From the NCBI GenBank assembly GCA_013306675.1, contig JABLUY010000020.1, positions 168,394-232,393 of the forward strand: 64,000 nucleotides of DNA, given 5' to 3'. The notes under the pieces were generated by a model. The model was not told the origin of the DNA. It searched no databases and saw nothing but the letters and a program-made list of their open reading frames with translations. The DNA is from Thraustochytrium sp. TN22 (taxonomy: Eukaryota; Sar; Bigyra; Thraustochytrida; Thraustochytriidae). The translations under genes were made by a program, and so were the position numbers. Positions 11,535-21,486 of the stretch are shown piece by piece (the stretch's first letter is position 1; every line of letters starts with the position of its first letter).

Positions 11535-12889
11535 CCTGGCCGGCTCCTATTTCTGCAGCTATCGCAGCAGCTCCAGCAGCTGCTTCTCCTCCTCGTCCTC
11601 CTTTCCTCCTCCTTTCCTCCTCCTCCTCTACGAGGCTCTCCCGCCCCCTTTGAGGTTTGCTGCCCCGAGCCGCGGTCCGGCGGCCCCGGACTGGGGGATT
11701 TCCACTCCCGAGTCACTTCGATCGCTCGAGCTTCCCGGCGGCAGCGGTGATGCGCCGCCCGCCGCGGCGGCTAAGCGGACGAGATTTGCCGGTACATGCT
11801 CACGCTGTCGGCAGTGCAGTCAGCGCGGTGGGTCATCGCCTCGCGCCGCCTCCGCCGGAGCCTCGCATTCGGTGCATTCTGGCGTCCGTCAGCCGTGCGT
11901 CAGTTGCCTCTGACGTTCGCGCCGCGACCGACCACGACTCGGATGCGACAACTTGACTTGAACGGCGGCGCCCAGCAACGGCCAGTAAGACTCGTCGAGC
12001 TCAGGTGCACCAGACCGGGGCTCCCGACCTCGGCGATCTGTCGTGCGCGCGCCGGAGGATCGCACGGGATTGCTCGAGCTCGAGCCTCGAGGCGCTCGAG
12101 TCGAGCACCTGGGTGGTCCGGGCGCTGCCTGGCGTTCCTGCGGGGGCGGCACATGCGCCCCACAACATGAAGCCGCGACAGCGGCGCCACACAAGGTCAG
12201 AGCCTTGTGAAAGCTGACCTGGGAGCTGCAGCTTCCTGGTCCTTCAAAGCTTGCACGCACGGAACAAGCACAGCCACGGGTGCCTCGCCACGCCGCCGCA
12301 ACACCCTCGGAGCCGTGGCTTGCGCTTGGGGCGCCCCAACTCCACGCGCGCCGTTCCCGCGCCGCGCCGCCGCTGCGCCGTGCGGCGACGTCACGCCACG
12401 GCGATGCGTCGACGACCTTGGCGATGGACACGTTGCCAGCTTCCCCTGCTGGCCGAGGCGCCGACAGCAGCTGGCGACGGGCTCCTCACGGGCAGGCAGT
12501 CAGGCTGGCGGCTGGCCTCGGTGGCAGCTGGACGGCCGGGCTGGCTGGAGTGGGAGCTGCCTGACCGCCAGCCGATGACGCGGCGGCTGCCCAACCAAGC
12601 TGTACCTCCGGTGCTACTGGCTCGACAAGCTGCACGCTGCAGGGGCGAAAGGGTGCCGTCGGCGGCAGCTGGCTGGGCTGGTCCAGCCACGATCATAGTT
12701 AGGATCGCGGCGGCGGGCGCAAGCACGGTCACGGATTGTCGTACAAACAGCCTGGACAACCCGAGCGGCCAGCACGACGTGAATCTGAGCTGAGTCCTGG
12801 CTCGCTTCAACTAACAGCTGCAGGCACGAAAAAGTCACGAAAAAGGCCTCAACAACCGACTAACTACTTGTTCTCTGTTTCCCGGTCGG
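11535..12889. other. Intergenic: 5' region of PDR3 and 3' flank of PDR4
   Basis: No supported gene in 1.36 kb. A CT-rich tract (about 11570-11640) lies just upstream of the PDR3 start. The block ACAACTTGACTTGAACGG (11948-11965) resembles the octamer seen in other 5' flanks. Four CTCGAG palindromes fall within 12073-12100. Long frames on both strands are arginine/alanine-rich and typical of random GC-rich DNA. Confidence 0.6.
12073..12105. promoter_or_regulatory. Cluster of four CTCGAG palindromes
   Basis: CTCGAG occurs at 12073, 12079, 12086 and 12095, followed by one more TCGAG. The cluster lies about 540 bp upstream of the PDR3 start. A transcription-factor role is inference only. Confidence 0.3.
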
Positions 12890-15800
12890 TTAGCGGCGCA
12901 GAAAGCTGATCTTGGAGTATGCGAGCGCTGTCAGGACGCGGTAGCCGACGATGAAGGCCACGAGCGCGCCCACGGAGAAGGTCCAGTCGTCCGCCTCGTA
13001 CGCGAAGGTGTCCTGCGTGAACTCCCAGGCCGTCTGGCCGTTCTCGAGCAGCGAGCAGCCTGGGCTGCTGGCGTCCGTGTCGTTTTCGCAGACCATCTGA
13101 GACACCAACATGCTGCGCAGCGCGTACTGGACCGGGTTCGTGTAGAGCACCCACCACCAGAACTTGGGAATGTCGGCCACCGAGATGACCAGGCCCGAAG
13201 TCACGGACCAGAAACCGATCGTCACGGCCCCCACGATGGTGGCCACTTGGACGTTCGGGCAGCTCGCCGCCAGCATGTGCGCGTAAAAGGTGATGGTTGT
13301 GATGAAGAGCAAGAAGGTGCCCCAGAACAGGAAGAAGGCAGCCGCCGTACGCCAGAGATCGACGACGAAGTAGAAGATGGCAGAGAAGATGAGCTGCGGG
13401 AGGGACGGCACGCGTGAGTTGGCGAATGCGAGGCAGGCAGGCTTGATGGATGGGGAAACAACTTACGCTGTTGACGATGACATAGGGCAGCTCTGCCGCC
13501 GTGGTGGCCAGCACCATGGGGACGACACCATAGTATGAGGCTGCGCGCTCGCGATAAAAGGGCGCGCGCTCTTCCATGATGGTCGGGATGGCCGTGTTAA
13601 GCGCGATGATGCCCATAAAGGTCGTTGTGTGGTACACGAGACCGGCAAAGCTCTGAACGTCCTGCGTCGAGTCGATCTCCGCCCCCCTGCGTGCGCCCAC
13701 CCGCCCACCCGTTCGCTCGCCCGCGTCAGTTTCTTTTCTTCCCTTTCCTTCGCTCGCTCTCGCTGACTGCAGACTCTGAGGAGAATGCTACCCGCGCCCA
13801 CCCACGTACCTGCGGTAGAACGAGAAACCGAAGAAGATGCCAATGACGACGGCCACGACGACGCGCGTCGCGTTGTAGCCGGCGTTACGCCAGAAGCTGC
13901 GCATCCAGCGTAGCGTGAGCTGGTGCAGCTGCGTACCAAAGGTACTGGCGGTCGTGGACCCGAAGGAGATCTCCGGGCGATCCTGCCGGTTGCTCGCCAC
14001 AAGGCTGTCCATGTGCCGGTCGTTGCGCGCGCAAAGCTCGCTGTCACGGTACGTCTGCTCGTAGTCGGCCTGAGCGGCGGCGGCCGCGCTCGCGCCAATG
14101 GCCTCCAGCATGTAGGTCGCCGGGTTGTATCGCGCGTTTGGCATGCACGGCGTGCCCGGGATGGCCTCCAGGTAGTCGACCAGGAGGCGACCCTTGGTGC
14201 CGAGATCGCCAAAGTAGACCATTTGCCCGCCGCGCTTGAGCAGCAGCAGACGGTCGAACTTGAGGAAGATGTCCTTGGACGGCTGGTGAATGGTGCAAAT
14301 CACGGTGCGTCCGGCGCGCGCGATGCGCTCCAGGCCGTCCATGACCACGCGCGCCGAACTCGCGTCGAGGCCCGACGTCGGCTCGTCCGCAAAGATGATG
14401 GCCGGATTGGCCGCGAGCTCGACGCCGATGGTGACGCGCTTCACCTGTTCTGTTGAAAGCCCGCCCGCATCCTTGTGGCCGATGAGGAAGTCCGCAATGG
14501 GCCCAAGGCGCAGCGTCTCGATCACGCTGCGCACGAAGCGCTCCTTGTCCGTCGTCGACACCTCGTGCGGCTGCCGCAGCATTGCCGAGAAGAGCAGGGC
14601 CTCCTGCACCGTGGCGTTCGGGCAGTGCACGTCGTTCTGCTCGACATAGCCAACGATGCGCGAGAAGGTCGTCCTGGACTGGGCGCGGCCATTCACCAGC
14701 ACCTCGCCAGTGATCTTGCCACCGGTCTTGCGCAGTGCCAGCACATCTAGCAAGGTCGACTTGCCTGCACCGGAGGAACCCATGAGGGCCGTCAGCGTAC
14801 CAGCCTCGGCGTACCCGGTGATTCCCTTGAGCAAGCTCAGCCCATACTGGCCCTTGCGGTCGTCGCTCCGCTGGACCGCGTACCACAGGTCCCGGAAGAC
14901 GAGGTCCACTGGCACGAAGTCCTCGCGGCCCAACGCGGTCTCCACGCGCGTTGGGGTGCGCTGCTGCCCCTCCGTATCGCCCTTGATGATGTCAGCGTGG
15001 GTCGCGTCGCCCTCTCCACTCGCGGCGGGCTCCTGCGAGGCTACCTTAGGAGGCTCGTTGTGCGACAGGTTCTCACGCGCGTCTTCGTGCTCGCGCTCCA
15101 GGTCGTCATCGTCGACGACGGGCGCCGTGGTCTGGCGTCCACCACTGTTGAAGCGAAAGTAGACATAGCCGATGTAGCTGAGCACGAGGTCCAGCGCGTT
15201 GTAGGCCAGCAGCACGAGGATGCCGATCCAAATGTAGCGTTGGTCGTGCGTAACGTCAAAGAGGTCAAGCGCATAGGCCTGCTGGTCCGGCGTGAAGGCG
15301 TCTGAGGTGAAGACGATGAGTACCGCAGAGCGCAGTGCCCAGGCCAGCGGGCTAAGCTGGTAAATCCAGTAAAAGTAGATCGGGATCGACCCGGAGGTGA
15401 TGAGGTAGCCGTTGTACAGGATGCTGGTGCCAATGTTGATGGCTGCAAGCACCTGTGCCATGGCTGGCGTGGGCGCAATGGTCCCGATAGCGCGCAGATA
15501 GGCGGCGAAGGACACGTTGAGCACAAGCTGCACCACGAGAAAGAGGAAAAAGCGCGCGCCAACGTCTGAGACGCCCGTGGGCGCGTTGGCGCCCCATGGC
15601 ACAAGCTGTGCGACCCAGAAGCCGAGCACGGAGAGCAGAACGGATTCCACAATGGCGATGGGTAGGACCGCGAGCGACTCGCTGAGCACGTAGCTTGCGG
15701 TCCTAAAGAAGAAGGAGTCCGTCTGCTTGTAGTACACTGGCCTCTGCTCCAGCACGATCTGCAGCTGTGCCGTGCCAGCAAGCATGCTCTGTAGCATGAC

Positions 15801-17300
15801 GAGGAATATCAGGCCGTAGCGCTGCTGCACGGGCGTCTGGTCGTCGGATGCCGAGATGGGCAGGTCCGCCTTGAGGCCCAGGAAGACTGTGCCGAAGACA
15901 ACGCCCATGATAAGCGCCTGCCCGATGCGCACGGCGATGTACTCGCGATCTCGCAATGTGAGCTTCAACTGCCGCGCCAGCACGAGCCGCAGGTCCTTCC
16001 AGAGCGAAGTGGCGTGCACAGGCGTGGACCGCGCGTACAGTTCGCTACGCGCCGGCCCATCGAGCGCCTCGTGCTCCGGGCTGCACCAGCGCTCCGTGGC
16101 GTCACGCTTCGCCTGCGAGTACGGCGAGGCGAGCCAGGCTTCAGCCATGGCCTCCTCACTATCCGGCGCGTTCGGGCGTGACCTGTACTTGACGCGATCC
16201 CGTGTGGTCACCTCCTGCACAAAGTCGGCGATGTCTCGGTCGTGAGGGCAGTCGAAGCCGATGCTGGCAAAGTACGGCAGCACCTCGTCGCGCGGGCCGT
16301 GGAAGACGACGTGACCCCGCGCTAGCACAAGCACCTCGTCGAAGAGCTCGTACGTCTCGGGCGGCGGCTGCAGCAGCGCGACCACAGCAGTGCGGTGCAG
16401 GCGCTTCGCCACGCCTGTGATGCGCCGACAAATATCAAAGGTCGCCGCGCTGTCTAGGCCGGTGGAGATCTGGTCGTAAAAGGTGAGTGGCTTGCGACCC
16501 ATGAGCATCTCACCCGAGGTGACGCGCTTCTTCTCGCCGCCCGACACGCCGCGCACCATCTCGTTCCCGACGATGGTGTCCGCGGCGTTGGTCAGCGCCA
16601 AGTTATCGATCACGAATTGCGGCAGGTTCGCCAACTGATCTTCCACGGTCTCCCAGGCCGCCTCTGCCTCGGCGCCGCGTGCCGCACCGGCCCCGGCGCG
16701 CGTTGACGCATGCCGCGCCTTGTCCGGCCCGCCAAAGCACGCATACGCAAACTCCAGCGTCTCGCGCACTGTCAGCACCGGGATGTGCAGGTCCACCTGG
16801 TCCACGTACGCCACCATCTTGCGTACGTGCAGGTCCTTGGGCCGCCAACCCGAGTACAGCACATCGCCTGACAGCCTGCGCCCGGCGCCCGTCTTGGCGC
16901 GCCCCGACAGAACCTTGAAGAGTGTTGTCACGCCGCAGCCCGGCGGTCCCAGGACCAGCGTCGACTTTCCCGCCTCGAAGACGCCCGACACCTTGCGCAG
17001 CACCTCCACCTCCACGGCCTTGCCGGTGCCGCACGGCCAAGCCAGCTTGCCCAGCGCTCTGGGCACGCTCGGCAGTCCGATATCCGCCTTGCGCACCTTG
17101 ACGCTGTAGCTCACGTCGCGAAACCCCACGTAAATGGGCCACACCTCGCCGCCGTGCGCCGCCGCCGCCTCCAGGTCCGCGAACCTCACCGCCGTCAGCG
17201 GCCGCTCCGCAGTCTCGGCCTCCGCATCATGACCAGCGCCTGACTGCTCGCAGTCACTCTTCTGCTGCTGCGCCTCCGCCTTTGACTCGTCGCCCAGCAT
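12890..17300 (-). CDS. Full-size PDR-type ABCG transporter (PDR4), three exons
   Basis: Coding exons on the minus strand are 17300-13810, 13686-13467 and 13393-12890, giving 1404 residues. Introns are 123 and 73 bp (donors GTACGT and GTAAGT, acceptors CGCAG). Joining restores FYRRGAEIDSTQD and IVNSLIFSAIF. Both introns sit at the same sites and phases (2 and 0) as the first two of PDR2, and the exon between them is 220 bp in both genes. The third PDR2 intron is absent. Domain order is NBD1-TMD1-NBD2-TMD2. NBD1 again has GPPGCGVTT (Val124) and YDQISTGLD (Gln277) with a normal GVSGGEKKR; NBD2 is canonical. The start MLGDESKAE was chosen because it matches the PDR3 start; an in-frame Met lies 58 codons upstream (17474) in Arg/Ala-rich sequence unlike the family. 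Confidence 0.92.
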
Positions 17301-19114
17301 CGCGTCGAGTACCTCTCCGCGGCGCCTGGGATCGCTTTGGGGCTTTGCTGCTGCCTGCCTGCCTCGTCTGCTACTTGTTGGTTTGCAGCGAGCGGAGCGC
17401 TGCTGACGAGCCAAGTCCTCTGCTGCCTGAGCCTCTCTAGCTAGGAACCGAGTCCACGCGGGCCACGACGTCACGCTCCCGCCAGCGCTCCGCGATTGTC
17501 ACGATCTCACCACCTCGCCCCAAGCTTGGTCCCTTCGCGCTGACTGCAGCCTGCTGGCGGGGGGCGGGACACCGCCTGTCTCGCCGCCTGTGCTTGGCCG
17601 CGAGCGAGAGCGAGGCCACTCTGACTGTGAAGTCGGCGCCCACGCCGCTGCGTCTCTGCAAAGCGTGGCGTGGCGTGGCGTGGCGTGGCGTGGCGTGGCG
17701 TGGCGTGGCGTGGCGTGGCCAGGCGGAGCGAGCCGCGGCGCACGCCACGCTCGGACGGCGCCTGCCGCCGCCCACCAGGCTGCAAGGCCCGCCGCCAGCG
17801 CCCGCCACGCGTTCGCGCTCGGCGCAGCATGGCATGGCCTCGTCCGAGCTTCTGTCCGTCGTGCGTCCGCCGTGCGCGCGGTCCGGCCCGGTTCGCCTCC
17901 AGAGCCATTGCGTTGTGGCGCGTCTCTCTCTCTCTGGCTCATCATCACTGACTCGGACATGTGAAGGCATGAGGCCGACGTTGATGCGGCAGCCCGGGCC
18001 AGCGAGTCGCCAGCGAGCCTGCCACCGCCACTGCATTGGCATTGGCATGAATGACCACGAGGCGCCGGATCTGGCTCGACTTGGAGAGCTGACTTGGGCG
18101 AGCGACGAGGAAGGTTCGGATCCTCTTCAGCGTCCTTGTTTTGAGGCACGGTAAAAGCTGTGACGACGAGAGAATGCTGACAAGGGCTGCCACAGTTTCT
18201 GCTGCTGCGCCACAATTTCTGCTGCGCCACAAGGCAAGGACAGTCCAAAGACAGTTCGCACAACGTATGCGAGTCTCTCGGAGAGAGACTTTGTGGTCAT
18301 CGTGCAGCTCGTCTTGGGTCATCCTGTGCGGGCCGGAGCCCAACGCGACCTCGATCTGATGCGCGGATGCTCACGTAGTCTGAATCGAAGCGGCGAAAAG
18401 GCACCGAAGGTTTTGTTGAGACCGACAGTGCAGTGCGACGCGTGCTGGCCGCACCAAGGCCTTGCGCTCGAGAGAGAGAACACGACTCAGCCGGATGAAG
18501 CCTTAATTGGAGGCGTAGCTATTTGATTGGCGTGCAAACACCGGCTCTGACACATCTACGACATTGAGGTGTCTACGAGACCTACGAGCGAGTCAACGTC
18601 TCTGAACCGTTCCAAGTTTGGGCCTGCGATGCTGGTATGGTACACGAAATGCGGCGCGCAGTCTGCATCGGGCACTGCCGAAGCTCTCTCATCGGGACTT
18701 TGCTTCATCTCTCGATGCGCTTCCCGCCTCCGCCCACGGTCATCCGCCACATCCTGTATCTGACTGACTTGCCAGCTTCAGCCGCAGGGGTCTCTTCCCT
18801 CCAAGCGGCACTCCCCTCCGGCCTCCTAGCGATTCTCCTTCCTCCAGTCCACCTTGAACGAGCCACGCCTATCTCGCCAGTCTTTGCGCCGGCCCATTCT
18901 CGCGTGCGCTCGTTCTCGAGGCCGGGCGCGCGTCCTGCACAGTGGTAATCCCCTCCGCATCGCCCTCGTTCGCTCGCATCGCGCCCTCCTTTTGCCCCAG
19001 CGCCGCCGCGAGCTGCAGCTCCCTCCGAGGCCTCTCCCGCAAACCGACCGTGCGCGCGGCGAAAGGAAACGCGCGCGTGCACCAGGCTCGCGCTCTCCTG
19101 CTGCAGCAGCAGCA

Positions 19115-19147
<33 letters not shown>

Positions 19148-19348
19148 GCTGCTGCACAACCGGCCGGCAGGCAGAGCCAATTTCCCCTGTCGGCGCCGCG
19201 CGACGCGACGCGGCGCGGGCGGCGCGGGCGGGCGCGGGCGGGCGGGGGCGGCGCGGCGGCGAGCTGGCGCGCGGCCGGCGGCGAGCGCGCCCGCGCGCGT
19301 AGTTACCTTCCTGCCTGGGGCGCGGGCCGCCGTGGGCAGCACTGCGGC
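17301..19348. other. Divergent intergenic region between PDR4 and the phosphorylase-like gene
   Basis: About 2 kb with no supported gene; it serves as the 5' flank of both neighbours. It holds a GCGTG pentamer array (17663-17718) and a CTG trinucleotide run (about 19116-19145). The frame of the downstream gene is open back to 18854, but that stretch is low-complexity Arg/Ala/Gln sequence. Confidence 0.6.
17663..17718. repeat. Pentamer tandem repeat (GCGTG), about 11 copies
   Basis: Eleven perfect GCGTG units occur about 360 bp upstream of the PDR4 start. The repeat reads as GVAWR on one strand, but coding is not supported. Confidence 0.9.
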
Positions 19349-21019
19349 ATGCGCCGCGCGGTCCAGGTGGCCGCCCAGCGGCGGCCGCGCGGGGGCCCCG
19401 CAGCGGGCCCTGTCGGCGGCGCCGGCGTCGGCGTCGGCTGGCGGCGTGCGCTGACGTCCTCGTCGACGTCCCGCACAGCGACCGAAGAGCAGCTGCAGCA
19501 GCTGCAGCAGCTGCAGCAGCTGCAGCAGCAGCAGCAGCAACACAAGAGCCCGGACAGACAGCACTCCAAGCCGAGTGCGACGCCCGAGGAAGCGCCCGTG
19601 CCAGTGTCGGCGCCAGGGCTCCTGCGCAAGAAGCGGCTGGGGGGAAAGTTCACGCAGGCCGAGATGCAGTGGTTCGTGGAGAGCTGCGTGGAGATGCGGC
19701 CCGAGGTGCTGGGCCCCGAGCAGGCCAGCGCTCTGCTCATGGCGCTGAGCCTGGAGGAGAAGAACGGCGGGCTCACCGCCGAAGAGACTGTGTACATGGC
19801 GCAAGCCATCGCCGACTCCGGCATGCGGCTGCACTGGGACGAGGACGCGCCCTCTGTCAGCTTTTACAGTGGCGTGGGCGACAAGACCTCGCTCATCGTA
19901 GTGCCCGTGTGCGCGGCCTGCGGCGTCAAGGTGCCCAAAATCTCAGACCGCGGCTTTCTCGGCGGCATCGTCGACAAGCTGGAGTGCATTCCAGGCTTTC
20001 GCGTCAAGCTCGACCCGGAGGAATTCGGTGCCATCGTGTCGTCCGATGTGCACGCCGCCATGGTCGCGCCCTTCCCGGACATCGTGCCCGCAGACGAGCC
20101 GCTGCGGCGCCTGCGGGACCTGCTCTGTGTGCATGACCATCTGCCGCTCATGGCGGCGTCCGTCGTGGGCAAGAAGCTTGCGGGAGGTGCGGGCTCTTTC
20201 ATCTTCGACGTGAAAACTGGCTCTGGCTCCGCGCTTCCGGACGTCCACGCCGCGGTGGACTTTGCACAGAAGCTCGTGGCCGCCGCGCGTGGCGCGGACC
20301 GCACAGCCTCCGCCTTTGTAACCAGTATGCAGCAGCCGCTCGGCTACGCCATCGGCAGCTATATTGAGCTTTTGGAGTGCCTGCAGATCCTCAGCGGCCA
20401 GGGCGCGCGCACGGGCAATCTGCGCGACATCGGTTTCCTCCTCTCCGCCCGTGCTCTCCTGCAGTCCGGCAAGTGCGCCAAGCTCGAGGACGGCTACAAC
20501 CTCGCGGTGGACGCTGTCGAGTCCGGTCGCGCCATGGCCTGCTTCAAGGACATGGTGCGTGCGCAAGGCGGCGACGTGAACTTCATCACGCAGGCGCTGC
20601 AGAGCGGCTCCTCGCCCTACAGCGTGGAGCGCAAGATTGAGGTCCGCGTTTCCGCCGACGACCTCCTCAAGGTTGAGGCCCAGCTCGCCCCAGACAGCAC
20701 TCTCGACGAGTCCACGCGCATCGTGGGCATCGACTCGGTCGTGCTCGGCGAGCTCGCCAAGCGCATTGGGGCCTTCCGATCAACTGCCACGGATCACATC
20801 GACTTCGGCAGTGGCATCGAGTTGCACCGGGCGCTCGCCGAGGCCGTGCAACCCGGTGACCTCCTCTGCACGCTCTACACCAACACTGCCCGCTACTCGG
20901 ATACTGACCTGGCCCGCACCGCGCGCCGCGCATTCACGTTTCAACGTGGCCCGGTGCCCGCGCAGCCGCTCATCTTCTCGTTCATTGACGAGTCCGGCGC
21001 CATCACCGACCTCAGCTAA
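19349..21019 (+). CDS. Thymidine/pyrimidine-nucleoside phosphorylase-like protein, probably mitochondrial, active site altered
   Basis: The protein has 556 residues from this ATG. The N-terminus is Arg/Ala-rich and free of acidic residues up to RRALTSSSTSR, resembling a mitochondrial leader, then a Leu-Gln-Gln repeat. From about residue 100 it follows the bacterial thymidine phosphorylase fold (GVGDKTSLIV, VPKISDRG, DKLECIPGF, ASVVGKKL, FDVKTGSG). The pyrimidine-binding Arg, Ser and Lys of the family are recognisable (LRD, AAS, GKK). The phosphate site is altered: the family's KHSTGG segment reads VSFYSG here, and the SGRGLGHTGGT signature is two residues shorter (SDRGFLGGI), losing its Thr. 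Family enzymes split thymidine with phosphate; this protein may have another substrate, or be a regulatory or inactive relative. The start was chosen for its leader-like sequence; an upstream in-frame Met exists at 18854. Confidence 0.75.
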   Translation: MRRAVQVAAQRRPRGGPAAGPVGGAGVGVGWRRALTSSSTSRTATEEQLQQLQQLQQLQQQQQQHKSPDRQHSKPSATPEEAPVPVSAPGLLRKKRLGGKFTQAEMQWFVESCVEMRPEVLGPEQASALLMALSLEEKNGGLTAEETVYMAQAIADSGMRLHWDEDAPSVSFYSGVGDKTSLIVVPVCAACGVKVPKISDRGFLGGIVDKLECIPGFRVKLDPEEFGAIVSSDVHAAMVAPFPDIVPADEPLRRLRDLLCVHDHLPLMAASVVGKKLAGGAGSFIFDVKTGSGSALPDVHAAVDFAQKLVAAARGADRTASAFVTSMQQPLGYAIGSYIELLECLQILSGQGARTGNLRDIGFLLSARALLQSGKCAKLEDGYNLAVDAVESGRAMACFKDMVRAQGGDVNFITQALQSGSSPYSVERKIEVRVSADDLLKVEAQLAPDSTLDESTRIVGIDSVVLGELAKRIGAFRSTATDHIDFGSGIELHRALAEAVQPGDLLCTLYTNTARYSDTDLARTARRAFTFQRGPVPAQPLIFSFIDESGAITDLS

Positions 21020-21175
21020 GCGTGCCTGGTTCTCTGTGTGTCTGTGTGCTTTCCCGCCTTTCGAGCCCTCCCTCGAGCCCGCTCCACTCCTATCTCTGAA
21101 TACGCAACCATACCGCGACATTTCGTTTCCTTGGTCAGTTGGGTAGGGGGTACCATGCGACCACGTAACTATCCG

Positions 21176-21229
21176 TCTAGTAGCTCTAGCTAGCTACTAG
21201 CTAGAGCTAGCTAGCTAGCTAGCTAGCTA
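21176..21229. repeat. CTAG tetranucleotide array
   Basis: An imperfect run of CTAG units (TAGCTAGC...) in the 3' flank of the phosphorylase-like gene. Shorter CTAG runs recur near 37268 and 45289-45309. Each unit is self-complementary, so the array can fold. Confidence 0.85.
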
Positions 21230-21376
21230 AGTTACCTTTTGACGACGCCTTTTGACCCAAGGACATGTGTGTCCAGTCCCCTGGTTCGCTTTATGGTACA
21301 CACCTGGCCTCGCGCTGTGTCCAGCAGTCAAAGGCAAGAAGCGGCAAGAAGGAATCAATCGCTCGCCACGCCCGCG

Positions 21377-21438
21377 CCACTCGCTCGCCACTCGCTCGCC
21401 ACTCGCTCGCCACTCGCTCGCCACTCGCTCGCCACTCG
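21377..21438. repeat. 11-bp tandem repeat (CCACTCGCTCG)
   Basis: Five to six head-to-tail copies of an 11-bp unit lie immediately before the next gene's start at 21487. The rest of the 467-bp gap (21020-21486) shows nothing else recognisable. Confidence 0.85.
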
Positions 21439-21486
21439 CATGCTCTCTATCTTGCGCGCTAGCGCCGTCGCCTACCCGCGCCTGGC

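Noticed and set aside
18854-19348. N-terminal extension of the phosphorylase-like protein
   Set aside because: Open and in frame, but low-complexity with CTG/GGC runs; the Met at 19349 gives a better leader.
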